Below, piece by piece: positions 11,530 through 24,411 of a stretch of DNA of 64,000 nt. The translations under genes and the position numbers were made by a program. Source of the DNA: Aldrovandia affinis (taxonomy: Eukaryota > Chordata > Actinopteri > Notacanthiformes > Halosauridae); assembly GCA_029706075.1 (NCBI GenBank), contig JAINUG010000109.1, positions 2,121,501 to 2,185,500 on the forward strand. The letters run 5' to 3'. The notes under the pieces are model-generated. The model was not told where the DNA came from. It did no database searches and was given only the letters and a program-made list of their open reading frames with translations. Position 1 is the first letter of the stretch. The number at the start of each line of letters is the position of its first letter.

Positions 11530-12100
11530 ACTTAAGTGTACATGGCAGTGAGATAGGTCATGGACATATGCCCAGATCGGGTGGAATCTCATGTTTTCAA
11601 CAATGCATGCCAATTCATGTCAACTGCGATGTTGCAAAAATAAAATCCCATCCTGATTCAAGGCAGAACTCTAGAAGAATAGCTTCTGCTTACCTTTGGT
11701 GAAGTCTACAAGTACAAAAGTATGACAGATTGTTGATAATGTGGGCATCCTGATCACTGTAAGGGTCTAACGAACAAAAGTAGTGACCCTGTTCTGTCAC
11801 AAGGGCAAGCCAAATTGAGAGATTTCCAATGTTGTGCTTTGTATCGTCACCAACAGCAAAGATGTTATTCTCCTGGGTGTAGGAGAGTATGTTTCACATA
11901 GGAAATGTAGTATTCTCATGATGGTAAAACTTTGCTACAAAATAAGCCCCCTCCCATCATTCTTTGATAAGCATTAGCCAAACAGCCCCCCTGAATTTCC
12001 AACCTGCACCACCAGTAATATGATCATGTGGCATGATCCAGTGGCATAATCGATACTACTTCACTACATATATTCTGACACTGTAAATAGTTTTGTGCAA
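11530..12100 (-). repeat. Unnamed ~570-bp interspersed repeat, copy A (inverted)
   Basis: The reverse complement of this stretch aligns over nearly its whole length with 60500-61040. Shared blocks in the same order include ATCGATTATGCCA, CATGATCATATTACTGGTGG, TTATTTTGTAGCAAA, GAGAATA/GGCATCTTTGCTGTTGG, CTCTCAATTTGGCTTGC, CACTACTTTTGTTCGTTAGA, GCCTTGAATC and ATTCCACCCGATCTG. I do not recognise the family and see no protein motif, terminal inverted repeat or poly-A tail. Confidence 0.8.
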
Positions 12101-12905
12101 TGAGGGCAGACAATTGCCAGAAGTGCAATTTTGCTAAAAAAAAATTGTTATATTATTTATATATTATTATTGTAATGATCTATTATTCACATTTATTAGC
12201 AATATTTGATATATTTTATTTATTTTGATAACTGTTCCGTGTTTTTTTGAAAAGTCGATTATGGTAAATACCCGTTGGTTACATTTTTACCATTGAAAAA
12301 CAACTTCTATTGTTGTTATTCTTTGGTTTCACTTTTGTGTGTGTGTCTCATAGGCAACAACATGTTGTAGTGTGATTCTCAGTGTCACAGAAGTGAATTA
12401 GGCCACCTGGAGACATTAGGAGACATTTTGGGCCATCACATTAGTATCTGTTTTGTGAGCAAAATAACAATTCGTAATGGTTGGGTGATAGAAATAGCCA
12501 TCAAAACGTTTTAGTATGTTTTCCAGTATCACAGAAGTGAACATAAATAATTGGGCCTATTTGGCCACCTTGGAGAGGTTTTGGGACACTTGTTTTTTTG
12601 CACAGACTTAGTTGACATGTCATACAAGGCATGCAGGTCTATCATCAAACCACAGGTCTATCATGAAATGTGATTCCTTTATTGCTTTTCAAACATGAGC
12701 TTATACACAAGAAAACTATACAACCCCTACTTTATTATATGTTTGATCTTTGTTCCTTGGAGACACCCCCATAAACTACAATGTGTTTCATTTCAAATGA
12801 CACTAAATGTAGGTATGTGGCCATCACAGTTCTTGACCTATGAACTGTTATATTTGGCCAAAAATAGGGGGTAATGTTTACAACTGCCGATTAACAATAA
12901 AAAAA

Positions 12906-13248
12906 CACTCTCAAAAATAAAGATACAATTAGGGTGCACTTTTGTTCCTGGGGGTACAGATTTGTTCCTTGTACCTTCACATTTAGACATTCATGATACG
13001 ATTTGGTACCTTTTCTGTTAAAAAGGCACAACTTGAGGAAAGGTATAGCTATGCACCCAGCTAGGGTAATAAATCCTTTACACTGGCAGGCCTATTGGCT
13101 TATACTGCGGGCAATATTCTTTTTCCTGCAAGGGAACAATTATGTTCTTCTTACTAAAGGTACAATTCAGTACCCTACAGGGGTAATGCCACGGTGACAA
13201 GCATTTGTACCTTAATAGGTAAAACATGATACCTTTATTCTGAAAGTG
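12906..13248. mobile_element. MITE with ~20-bp inverted ends
   Basis: The left end CACTCTCAAAAATAAAGATA is mirrored by a right end that reads CACTTTCAGAATAAAGGTAT on the minus strand. The interior carries repeated GGTAC/GTACC blocks typical of a fish MITE family. There is no coding capacity. I could not settle the target duplication. Confidence 0.65.
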
Positions 13249-13969
13249 CAGCAGACCCTGCGGCTAAGGGCCTCTGCCCTATATTATCATTGGTATTTGT
13301 GACCAGTGGACAATTTCAGCCACATTTGTTTTTTGGTTGCAACATGTTGCAGTCAACCGGAGGACTCTGAGAGGGAAATAAACGTATTAGCTCATTTGGG
13401 TTTTTTGATATCCCCTGAGAAGCACAAGCTCTGTCGAGTAAACAAATCTTTCCCAAGGTTAGGCGGACATGTCTCGGACGGACACACCTTCATGTCAGAA
13501 CATTATATATTATTTTGGGGACCCTGCTTCCTGGCACTGTGAGCTCCTTTGGTATCCTTGAAGGGTCTGTAATCAGCAGAGGCAGGCTTTGTGCTGTTCT
13601 GGCAGACAAAGTTGTGAACTAGAGGACTGTAAGTGTTATTCTGTTGAGGCATTTCTTTTCCCTCTAAAAAAATGACCTTACATAAGAACTTCTTAGGGGG
13701 GGAATAAATAACACAGATCCTGTGGGTAATTTCATTTCCCTTAGCCCACAGCAGAACGTCTTAGATGTCATAGCAAAGGACATTTTTTTAATATCTATAT
13801 GGTTAAAAATGTATATACCCAAAGGACCAAATACAGCATTCTGAAACATGTAGCAGTTCATATTAGATGCTTGTGTAGTAGCCAGTATCTATTCTACTAA
13901 GATGCAAACATTTATATTAAATGTCTCTATTGTTCTGTGGATTTCAAATGTATCATTAACTCTGTTTTC

Positions 13970-14480
13970 CTTATGTATCTTACTAGGGCATTGGGCCACC
14001 ACAAGCCACCAGAACAGCTTCAGTTGGCCTTGGCATAGATTCTACAAGTGTATGGAACTCTATTAGAGGGATACAACATCATTGTGGAAATTCCATAATT
14101 TGGTGTTTTGTTGTTGGTGGTGGTAAACGTCTCAGGCGCGGCTCCATAATTTCCCATAAGTGTTTAATTGGGTTGAGATCTAGTGACTGAGACAGCCATG
14201 GCATATGGTTTACATCGTTTCCATGCTCATCAATCCATTCAGTGACCACTCATGCCCTGTGGATGGAGTATTGTCATTCTGGAGGAGACCACATCCATCA
14301 GGATAGAAATGCTTCACCATAGGATGAATGTGATCACTCAGAATGGCTTTGTATTCATTCACGTTTACCTTGCCCTCTAAGGGGTTTAGTAGACCTAAAC
14401 CATGCCAGGAAAATGCACCCTACACCATAACAGAGCCACCAGAAACCTTAATGTCTCCTTTATTTTTACAGTTACCTGTA
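13970..14480 (-). mobile_element. Tc1/mariner remnant, minus strand
   Basis: The right edge ends in CAGTTACCTGTA, the terminal repeat of the family also seen at 49772. In between, on the minus strand, is the 3' half of a Tc1-type transposase sequence (plus-strand landmarks: GGGTTGAGATCTAGTGACTG, CATGGCATATGGTTTACATC, CCATGCCAGGAAAATGCACC). The transposase frame is broken and the DNA-binding half is missing, so this copy is inactive. Confidence 0.8.
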
Positions 14481-15861
14481 AGCCATATGCAGTGTTTAAT
14501 TACATTCATTGAATACATTTTTACATCATTTAATAGAGGTTAAGCTGTACCAGTGGGCTCTGGGGAGGCTGATCACTCTAAACGTAGACCTGGTTGCGGC
14601 TGTAACCATTTACTGTACCATAAATCCCTCACTGATAGAGCTCAAGGAGTAATCATCTGTGCTTTAATGACACACTCAAAATGATGTAATGTACAATGCC
14701 AAATATGACAAGCCACTATGGGTGTCTTCTCTCAAAACATAACAGTAATAATAACATATATATACCTGTGAGAGAACCCCACAGTGATACACACTCATTT
14801 TATATTAAAAAAACGAATCTAAAATGAAATATGTATGCATTTCCAAAAGCAAGGGCCTTCTTTTACAGAGGAGAAATCTCTAATTCGCTCTGACACCAGT
14901 GAGTGGCATTCCAATTCATCAGTGATAATGGGGCTCTTAGTTTATAACTTTCTGCAGGTTGTATTTTTTCACATTTGAGTCTTCAAAGCATGTCCAGGTG
15001 GCCCTCCTGAAACATTTAAGCTGTATATTAAATTTTTGTTTAAATCTCGATGTTGATTTGATTTTGGTTTGCAGCATGGTGCTAATGCACTGCTAAAACT
15101 GATATAAATTCAAATTCCACACAGTGAAACGTAAACCAGCGTAGGTTACATCCAGAGGAATTAACCTAGGGGAATTTCACGCCTGTGATCATTTGATTCA
15201 AATGCAAGCATGGTTTGGGTTATTTGAAGCTATATGTGAAACCTGTCAGAGTCTCATGATTGGGTGCAAATTAAATCAGTGGTGGTCCTGGACAATTTGA
15301 AAATGAACTTGGCACGATGTTGGCACAGTATGAATGCAAAACAAACACAGTGGAGGTGGCATCACCAATTTGCCTTTGCTTCGGCCAAAACCTAAATAAA
15401 AAAAAAAAAAAAATCTACGTGCACCAGGGTGCAAATCACTTAAAGACATTTTGATGTAAAATAATTCGAAATATTAGTCATTTTTGTGATGGAGAATGGT
15501 TATAAAGAATTAGTAACAACAATGTAATGCTCTTTACAATCCACAAGAGTAAAAGAAGGGGAGAAGTGCATTCTGGGCCTTTCAGGAGGGTTAGACAGCT
15601 TAAAATAGGTGTTTCAAATTCAATAACGATCACCAATTAAATAAATAGAAAGATTTTTAAAGATAGACATCTAATATAGTAAATAGAAGGAAGAACACAT
15701 TAAATTGTAAATACACAGCGATGTCATGCTTTAAGGTTGTTCTTACCCTTGTAACATTGGATTCAAATTGGTGTCTTTTCCAGCAGGATGAAACTTTAGC
15801 TGCCACCTGCTATTCATTTTCTCCCCAGGAAGTAAAGTGGTATTTATCTCTCTTTCTTCAG

Positions 15862-15967
15862 GGGCGTGGTTCGAGTGGATGTTAACCTCCAGGATGTGGA
15901 CATTGACCAGTGCTCCAGTAATGGCTGGTTTGCTGGGACACACAGATGCAATTTAACTACGATGGAG
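15862..15967 (+). CDS. gpr158: gpr158 exon 2: end of the Cache domain
   Basis: This 106-bp exon finishes codon 295 and encodes residues 296-330. The acceptor is TTTCTTCAG/G and the donor GAG/GTGAGC, so it runs from phase 2 to phase 0. The peptide contains VDVNLQ, VDIDQCSS and GWFAGTHRC, almost identical to the human segment. D301 aligns with human D307, reported to contact the glycine amine. Cys312 and Cys324 are conserved, and N325 starts an N-L-T sequon. Neighbouring exons are 8.8 and 27 kb away. Confidence 0.95.
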
Positions 15968-16611
15968 GTGAGCCTGAACTGAAATTTTAGTGGCGTGTAC
16001 CTTTGAATGTATTACACTGTCTCATAGGTTTGACCTCTAAGTCTTGTTTTTGAAAGTAACTGTAAGCGGGAGTGTCCACAAACACTTTGTGGGCTAGGCA
16101 ATGGAAAATGAAAAAATCCTTTAAGAAACTTAATGTATGTAAGTTTAAGGCACACATACACAGTTGGTGACCGTAGTGTTCTCTCAGATGACAGCCTTTT
16201 TCCAGTTTATGAATAAAAAGGTTTAGAACACTTGCCGAGGCAATAAAAAGAGAATTGTCTCCATGTGCCGATGGACCTTCTGTCATCACAGACGGGGATG
16301 AGAGTGTTGTGTGATGAGCAGATGTGAGCACATTCTCAGCATTGCTGTACCACAGAAGAAGTCAGTCCAGTCCTTCCTCTCCAACTCAGTCCTCCACCAT
16401 GCATGTAGACTTGTATCACCCCCTTTATGTCATACAGCCCACTATTTTGGGTGTCAGACATATTGTATTGGCATCCAAATTCTCGAAAATAAATCTGTTC
16501 CACTTTGCAGGCCACTAGAAATATCCCACAATTCACAGAAAATTGTAGTGGTGAAGCCATGTACCCTAAAAGCATCACCATAATGCACCACATTACAGTT
16601 CATGTTGTTTC

Positions 16612-17113
16612 TGTCAGGGATGTGGTAGGTGTGGAACCAAGTGCAGGCAAGAGAGAGACCCAGAATGCGGAAATGCGTTTAAGATATTTATTATCTTTAA
16701 ACGCTGGCAGGAAACAAAAGCAAAAAAACGTGTCTGCGAAGACACGTAATGTTACTAACAAAACAAACCAAAATAACAAACGAACAGGGACAAACAAAAC
16801 TAGCTAATTAGAAAATCCAAAACCTATTCCAAAACACGGAATAAACTAAACACTGGAAATCTACGAAACAAACAAGCACACGAACAAACTATTTCGAGGG
16901 TGCAAGAACACTAAGCAACAGCGAGTACGTCTAAGCAAAGCAAGACAATGTCCAAGCAACGAACAGAGAAACTCAGCCAGTTAAATGTCCTCCCAGTAAT
17001 CATTCACAGCTGTCAGCAATGATCCTGATTGTCTTTGTGCATTCCTGGCGTGCCTTCCACTTCTCCTGATTGGCGCTTGGGGGAAATGCCTGTTCGCTGA
17101 CCGAGTCGTGACA
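16612..17113. mobile_element. Solo LTR, Ty3/gypsy-like fossil
   Basis: A 502-bp block beginning TGTCAGGGATG and ending GTCGTGACA has the TG...CA termini of a long terminal repeat. Its A-rich middle and overall layout resemble fish gypsy-type LTRs. No internal region or second LTR is adjacent, so it is best read as a solo LTR left by recombination. Flanking GTTGT-like sequence on both sides may be a diffuse target duplication. Orientation and age are undetermined. Confidence 0.55.
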
Positions 17114-17285
17114 GTTGTGTTTCTTGTGCTGCAATTTCGGACTAGTTTACGACGCTCAAATGATGACAAAATGGTAGCGATATAATGTCCAAAATCCTCT
17201 TATTTAACGCCCTGATCACTCATATAGTGTTCTATATAGATTAATCTATGTAGGGAATGAGGGAACAAGGGAACGAAGGAACAAA

Positions 17286-17543
17286 TGTGTCTCAGGGGTG
17301 TCTAATCTTATTCGAAAAGGGCTGGTGTGGGTGCAGGCTTTTGTTCTAGCCCAACACTGCAACACCTGATTCTACTAAGTTTTCGCACTATAAAGCGCAC
17401 CTGAATATAAGCCGCACCAGCTAAATTTAGAAAAAAACAAATGTGTACATATACAAGCCGCACTGGACTACATAATTCTTCAATCAAGACCATGATTAGT
17501 TGAATCAGGTGTTTTCCGGATAAGATTGGACATCCTTGGTGTA
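17286..17543 (+). repeat. Dispersed repeat interrupted by a second repeat
   Basis: The outer parts (GGGCTGGTGTGGGTGCAGGC before, TGATTAGTTGAATCAGGTGT after) look like one dispersed fish repeat. They are separated by about 100 bases (17377-17480) carrying AAAGCGCACCTGAATATAAG and CAAGCCGCACTGGACTA, which resemble a different 'ATAAGCCGCAC' repeat. The order suggests a later insertion into the first. Classes are not known to me. Confidence 0.45.
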
Positions 17544-18639
17544 AGCTGTGACACTGATTATAAAATAATCTTGACGATCATTGCAAAACATTGCTAACCA
17601 TTTAGAGTGAATGTAGCGGTCAAGGCGAACTGTAGCAAAATGGTTTTCATCTTGAACGCAGCCCTGTTTTTACTTGAGCTTGAAAACAGTCTCTGCGCCC
17701 CTAGTGTTTGAAACAGGGACTACATCTTTTTTTTAATCTATTTTGAACTTTGAGATCGAGGTGGATTAAAAAACACAGATTAATTAGGAGTCCTGTGAAC
17801 ACTTGTTTCAGGCTGTGTCTCTGTGATCCCAGTAAATTAAGCTCAAGATGCTGCAGGAGCTCATGGGGCCAGCGAGAAAGGTTTTTTTACTTCAGTGGGC
17901 AGCATAAAATATGCGCTTCTATTTCTGGATCTGTTCGCGAACATGCACACACAGTTAAGATGCTTCTGTGATGGGCAGGCAGGCAGTGACAGCTCTCAGC
18001 ACACAAGAGCAATCGCAGAGTGCTTGGTGAGCAGGCTGTGAATAGCTGCCACGTGGGATTAGCATCCCTATGCTAAGAAAATTAGCGATCTGAGTTTCAT
18101 ACAGAACCGCAGTTAAGCCATGTATTCTGCACCGTCATTCACAAAAACGGTGTGGTTTTCTTGCATCCGTGCATCTTGATATATGCGTACTGTTTATGGC
18201 TATATGCTGAACTTACTTAAGTAGGCCAATCTTTTACTGAATACTCGCTGTAGATGTTCCTGTCTATCTGTGTTTTTTTTGGCACATCTTATTAATTGTC
18301 TGTGAGTTGGGATATAATGCAGGTTATAGGGTTTCCACATTAATTAACTGGCTGATACTGGTGGTTATATCTCCCATTCACAAAGATATGTTAGCTAGTT
18401 CACACTGCAGTGCCTTCTGAAGGAAATGGAGTAGACTTGGTTTTGTGACTGCATCATGTTTTGTGTAATTGTGCAGAAAATATTCAGCTTTCAGACTTAT
18501 AATTAGAATTACTTTTTTTAAATGTATTATATAGCATCAGTATAATCTCCTTTGATTTATACTCAATGGTTTTTGCTCTATATCCCAGCATCCTGTTGGC
18601 CTTAAAAAAAAAAAAAAAAAAAAAAAAAAGTTCAGATTT

Positions 18640-18880
18640 TCTCCCCCCCATTTTTCTTCCAATTTGATGCCCTCTATTTCTTCAATTCACCTTCCCCCAC
18701 GAACCTGCTGCCCGTAACCAGCCACTACTCCGGGAATGAATCACTTCCTTCAAGACAGAACTTACCTATTCATTTTGCTCACAGGGAAGCTTTCTGTACA
18801 AGCGGCGAGCTCGTGCCGGCTTTACCTCCCCCCTCCCCCTGGAGCAGACAGCCAATTGCCGCCCCTGAATGGGACTGCTA
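18640..18880 (-). repeat. SINE body, minus strand
   Basis: Blocks such as TTCAATTCACCTTCCCCCAC, ACTCCGGGAATGAATCAC and AGACAGAACTT match in order the SINE at 23715-24072, and the end carries the CCGCCCCTGAATGGGACTG block of the copy at 1548-1702. The tRNA-like head is not preserved here. A 27-bp poly-A run lies just to the left at 18603-18629, on the wrong strand to be its tail. Confidence 0.55.
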
Positions 18881-18904
18881 AAGCACAATGCTTAGATTTG
18901 TTTT

Positions 18905-19190
18905 TCCACCTTTATTTTCACATTTTACCCTACAATTTATGAAAAAATTATTCTCAACATTTCTGAACATTAATTAAAAATACAAAACTAGAATAACTTG
19001 GATTGATAAGTCTACACCCTGCTTATCATACCAATTGCTCAGGAGTAACCAATCACCTTCCAGATCACAGACCAAGCTAATTGACCTCCACCTGTGTTCA
19101 GTTGTAGTGATTTTGATTACTTCAGAACAAAATCAGCTGTTCCTAGATGATTCCACTGCTGGCTAGTGCATTTCAGAGTAAATAATCCAC
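18905..19190. repeat. Possible DNA-transposon fragment
   Basis: The sequence (e.g. CACCTGTGTTCAGTTGTAGT, GATGATTCCACTGCTGGCTA) resembles non-coding parts of abundant fish Tc1-like elements as I remember them. No inverted ends or transposase motif are visible, so this is tentative. Confidence 0.3.
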
Positions 19191-19741
19191 CATGAGCATA
19201 TATATATTGTTGTTTTTATGTAGTGTGTATTGTAAATGCATTCAGACACCCTTCAACAAGAGTGTCAACAAGGGTGTCTCATTACCAAATAATGATGTGT
19301 TTTGCTGTTCAGTTGCAGTACTGTTGTGTTTAAGTGCACCATGGCACTTTGCGTTTTATAATATATGCCATTTTATAACCTATAATCTATGTATTCATGT
19401 AAATATTTTGCATTATGATATTAACATGGGTGGTTGTGCTACCTACTCCTGCTAATTTTTCCAAGGATATTATCATATCCTCAGTTTTGATGGTTATAAT
19501 GACATGGCTTCAGGTTATGATTTTAAAATAATTTTAAACCTTGCATGGAGTGGACCTGACTATAATCTATAATAAATGTCATGTAATGGATTGTAGCTGG
19601 CATTGTAAATAATTTAAGAGCTCTTTCTGTCTCTGTGTTTCCTTCAGTGGGGAATGGGCCTGCACATCATTCGCTTGCTGTGTTTATTTTCTCTTTTTCA
19701 TGTTTAATTTGCAGATACAATGTGTGTGTTCATTTATATGC

Positions 19742-19775
<34 letters not shown>

Positions 19776-19811
19776 CTGTGTGTGGCTGTGAGTGTGTGAG
19801 TGTGTGTGTGA
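19742..19811. repeat. (TG)n microsatellite
   Basis: About 15 TG units followed by imperfect TG-rich sequence. Any open frame across it (Cys-Val-rich) is a product of the repeat. Confidence 0.95.
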
Positions 19812-21482
19812 GAGCAGGGGTCAGCATTTTAAAAATGTCCCAGAATCCTTTGCACTTTTCCTTATTGTTGCTGCAGGAGCATTCTGGAATTCTGGCAGCT
19901 GCTAAGTCAAATGCCAATCATGATTGTTTTGGAAGAGGGATTGTTGAATTTTGGGAATGGGGGGTGGTGAAGATGGTGATGGTGGTGTGGGGGGTCCTTC
20001 ACTGAGTGCTTCCTATATATAGAATCCAGGCCTCTGAAATGTAACCCCAGCAACTACATCAAAGCAGCAAGGCAAGGTGGTAAAACCGCATCACATTAAA
20101 GCCCTTTTTATGTAAATAAGATTTGTTAATATTTGTTTGCGTTTTGTTTCATAACATAGATACAGTATGGGGGGCACTGCTTCTGCCTTCCTTCATTTGA
20201 AGGGACACCCCCAACCCACATGCTCTTTAAGCTAATTTATTGAATTTCACATTGAATTTACCCCCAATTCCCTTGTTTACTTTAGCCCACCCCCACTCCA
20301 CCGACTTAGCAATCTTACTTCCGGTGGACAGTGCTCAAAATCAGAGTGAGGAATGAACGTATTTATATTTTGTGTAGGTGGCTGATCGCTTCATTTGGTC
20401 CGCGATGTCTGTTTTAATAGGTACTTCCTGCAAATCCGAATGCCGTGAGCACACCGGAGTGCTTAATTGGGAGGGACCCATGAGAAGCAATTAAAGAATA
20501 ATAACAGATGAAAATACAATGGCAGGAAACGCTGGGAGGTTGCTAAGTGCAGTGGTGTGAGCCGCCGGTAAATTAATGCCAGGCTTTTCTCCTCCTTTTG
20601 TTTCACCTCACCGAGTGCTCTGTTGCAATGTGGGAAACATGTGGATGTTTTTTTAATAAAAACAATAAAGAAATAAAAATCAATGAGTCATCATACCCTT
20701 TTAAAACATTTTGTGGGGTTTATGCTTTATTTGTGTTCCAGCCAGTTTTGAATCCCCTACTGTGACTCAAGTTGATTTAATGGAAGATTCAATCGGAGAT
20801 GCCGATTTGGTGGGTTTGCCAAAACACCAACAAAAAAATGAAAAATCCAATAGATATGGCAGACAGAATTAATATTCACATATATACTGTAAAAAATAGC
20901 ATATAATAAAATATAATATATTAACATACTTTCAGTTTCATGGAATGTTTTCTTGCCATGCAGGGAAATTGGTACATTTTCAATATAAACATTGAAACAT
21001 CTTTATTTTCCTTTATAATTCACTTTACCTGTTTTTATTAAACACAATTTCCATACTCTTTATAGGACTTTGCAACAGTGCTTCGTGAGTGAACATAGAG
21101 CATATGGTTTCAATAGGGTTGAAGAATTAAAAACACTGCTTAATTGCTATAAATATGCTAATGAAATAATTCAACATACAAAAAGGAGATTTTATTTGAC
21201 ATTTCAATGTACGTTTAAACAGGCATCCACTTTCAAAGGCTGATGTGGTTAATGTGGCAGGCAATTCTGTGCTGTACCAAGCTGATGTGACTGGGAAAAA
21301 GCCCTAAAAACTTCTGAAGTGTTTTTCACAGCCTCCAGGTTTGACATTACAAAAGGTGAAGTGTACCTTTCCTTGGTCTGCAATTACCCACTGGCATCTT
21401 CTGTTGGGCTGAGATTCAAATGCTGTGGAATTCCGGGGGCAGCTGTACAGAATGGCTGATTTACTGTGGCAAATTACGGATA

Positions 21483-21699
21483 TACAGGTAACTGCCAAAA
21501 TAAAGGCAACATTTGAGTAAATGAGGGATCATTTAAATAGCTGCAGTAAGGTAAGTGTCCATTGGGGGGCCACAAGTTCAGCCCTCCCCTTTCCAACGAG
21601 GCCCCGACCGCCCGACTGGGTCTCTCCTAGCCCGGGCCAGGTCCGTTTGAGTGTAACCCGGTTACCAAAGTGTTGTCTTTATTTTGGCCATTACCTGTA
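21483..21699. mobile_element. MITE of the 'ACAGGTAACTGCC' family (best-kept copy)
   Basis: Flanked by TA on both sides, with a left end TACAGGTAACTGCCAAAATA and a right end TTTATTTTGGCCATTACCTGTA-type that are inverse repeats. The 217-bp interior is GC-rich and non-coding, with blocks (CTCCTAGCCCGGGCCAGG, GTTTGAGTGT) shared with the copy at 52798-53005. The TA target and shared ends point to mobilisation by a Tc1/mariner transposase. Confidence 0.85.
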
Positions 21700-21904
21700 T
21701 AAGATGGTGGATATTACATAGGAAGGGCCAGTCTTCTGAGCACCGCCCAGACCCCAAAAAACATGCATATATTTCCTTCAAAAGGGCTGGGCACTTAAAA
21801 AATATGTAATTAAAAGTGCACTATTTAAATACTTGAACGGCAGACCGTCTAGATTGATAATTTCCTGCAGTCTCATTCTGGGATTTCCCCCTTCCTGGGA
21901 AATT

Positions 21905-22035
21905 CAGCGTTTCCCAGAACTGGTCCTTGGGGCATGCCGAGTACACTTTTTTTTTGGTTCCGGTCAGGTTTTTAATTAGGTTTGATTGAGCCATTAATAG
22001 AATGCTGATCTTTATTTGAGATCTATATTTTAATA
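21905..22035 (+). repeat. Dispersed repeat ('CCCAGAACTGGTCCTTGG' type)
   Basis: Same order of blocks as 4305-4400 (CCCAG.ACTGGTCCTTGGGG, TTAATTAGGTTTGATTGAG, GAATGCTGATC). No ends or coding capacity identified. Confidence 0.4.
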
Positions 22036-23714
22036 TGCCAGAACTTCTCCGTGGAACAAATTTACCGCAAGAGGTGTGTTAGGGCTAATAGAAAAAGATA
22101 AGGTGATGTTTATTAGAGAAAGGTTTTATTAATATCTGCCTCCATGGGCACATTTGGGGCAGATGCCAAAATTAAGTTTTGCTGTTTCAGTTATTAGTTT
22201 TCAGTTATTTCCCTTGGTCCACTGAACAATGAATTACTCAGTTTAATCAGAATTCACCAGTGAAGTTGAGTACCAGTCTTTATTACTATATTAGTTAAGG
22301 AGAGTCCAATTAAAATACATTACTTAAAGAAACTTAATTGTACCCTTCTTTTAGTACAAACACTCCCAGAAGCCTATATCCTCCCATAATGACAGACTGT
22401 GGAATATAAATATATCACTGAATAAATTGTGAGATCAGCTGAAACCCAGCATACATAGTGCCCTCTTCAGCCCCCAAGGGCTAATGGCCTACCAAAAGTG
22501 GGGGCAAATTTGAGCCCTGTGCAGTTTATCTAAATTAATGTCCACTCTAAGCAGAATCTGTATTTGTTTCAAATGCTCCCACTGGAAGCATACTAATTAA
22601 GCTTAGTTTATATAGAACTATATAATTAGACAATGTTGCTATTTTGTGTGCATAAAGTTCTTGAGAAATTGATATGAGTAGAGCATTTGCCTGTTGGAGT
22701 GGTATAAATGTCATGACATAGATAAAAGGCGATGATATAATGAGTCTATACTGGACAAACGGCCTATAAGTGCATGGATCAATGAAACGCAAAAAAAAAA
22801 AAATCCCTTTGTTCCGTCAAATTTTGCTGCCTGGACATCCGTGTACATATTTCTGCTTCAGAACCGATCAGCAACCCATCTGAGATTCATCTGCACTATC
22901 TCACTACCAGATAGCTACCGTTCAGGTGATAACAGAGCTGACCCATTGAAAAAACAACCCTTGGAAAATGCCACACTGTAGTATGCCACACAGCTTGTCC
23001 ACAATGGCAGTTCAGCAAACCTATTGGAGTTACTGGTACATATCATGAAGCTGTGCCTTAATGTGCTACTGTATCACTTCAGTCATTTGAAAATGGGTGT
23101 TATATTAGACTGATTGATTGATTGACAGATTGCCGTTTTCCTATAAAGCCTTTTTTTCAAATAACCTCTCATATTACTTATGACTTGGCAACCCCTCATT
23201 TTCTCATCCATCATTATTTTCCCTCTGGTTTCTGACCTTATGCACAAGCTGTTTGTGTGACTCTTTTATCAGAGGGAGAAGAGCTTCATCTATTCATTCT
23301 ATTTCAAGCATTTGAGTGTTGCAGAACGGTCACTTAGGCTGCACGTCTTTACCGTTTTTGATGTCATTCTAATTTATTCAAAACCTGAAAGACTGATTGC
23401 TGCAAGCTGACTCAGTAGCAGTCGGCTCAACTGAAATGCACAGATTAGGGGCGTATCCAAGGGCACCAAAGCGTTGCATGAATGTTTTAAAATGGAAACA
23501 GGGCTGAACTGAACAGTCCGCTTGTAGGTATGATGAGTTCAGAGTGCAGCTTTATACTTTATACTGCCAATTAGATAGTCTTTAACTTGTTAACTCTTGC
23601 AACACGTTACCCCACATCTCCCAAGGAGTGTTGCAAAATGTAGCAAACCATTCAGAATGCACTTTCTGTTCAATAGACAGAATAACATGAAGGCGTAGCC
23701 TTTTTAAAAATTTG

Positions 23715-24072
23715 TTTTACATTTTTACCCCGTCTTTCTCCCAATTTAGTATCCAATTCAACCTACTATTTATTTCAATTCGCCCTCCCCTCACGAGCCC
23801 GTTGCCTGTCCTCTGGATCAAGCTAATATCCTGAGGCGGGCAATGATCCACCTCCTCCGAGACGGAACTTCGCCCACCTACTCTTTAGGCATGCCCTACT
23901 GACTATCCCTCCTCCCACCCCCTGGGGTGGAAAGCCAAAATCCGGTCTCGATCAGGGCTCTCGGCCAGAGTCGGACTGACACAGTTGGGTTTCGAACAAC
24001 GACTACAGTAGGCAGCTTGCACTCCTGGCAGAGTGTGTTAGACCGCTATGCTACCTGGGGCCCCCATGAAGC
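23715..24072 (-). mobile_element. tRNA-derived SINE, minus strand
   Basis: On the minus strand the element starts with a tRNA-like head (GTAGCATAGCGGTCTAACAC as A-box region, TTGTTCGAAACCC as B box), continues through a GC-rich body, and ends in AATTGGATACTAAATTGGGA followed by A-rich sequence. The same AATTGGATACTAAA tail occurs in the SINE at 55841-56249, so the two families share a 3' end, probably recognised by the same LINE reverse transcriptase. Confidence 0.8.
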
Positions 24073-24411
24073 ATAGCCTTTGGAATAAGATCCCCGGATC
24101 TGTGTGGCTGTAAGTCACGTTTCACTGCCATCACAGGGCAACTGGTGTCTCTGGCTGTCCTTCAGCTGATTGGGTCTGTGAGTAGTATTTGATGTCGCAG
24201 GGGGGGGTTGTTTGATCTGTTTTGCTGCCGAGGCCGATGAGTCACCCCATCGCCTGCAGCTTGTTGCTTTCATCGCTTTATGTGGCATTTATATAAGATG
24301 GGTCTGAAGCCACACAAGATTCAGCAGCACCAGCTCCACGTCACCTCCAAAACACCCACACTGGATACACTGTCCTTGAAGATTTCATACCCTTTGAATA
24401 TATGCAGTCTA

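Larger units (their letters stand above)
7103..15861 (+). other. gpr158: gpr158 intron 1
   Basis: This 8.8-kb phase 2 intron starts GTACGT and ends TTTCTTCAG. Its first ~800 bases are still CpG-rich, continuing the island over exon 1. The interior holds a minus-strand SINE, an AAT tract, a tandem duplication, a foldback element, the unnamed repeat, a MITE and a Tc1 remnant, all listed separately. I see nothing assignable in about 7400-9000, 10060-11120, 12110-12900, 13250-13965 and 14485-15860, apart from a pair of similar CACAGAAGTGAA blocks near 12390 and 12530 and a poly-A run near 15395. Confidence 0.85.

Noticed and set aside
19684-20005. Open frames on both strands rich in Cys/Val or His/Thr
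   Set aside because: They are products of the TG/CA microsatellite at 19742-19811.
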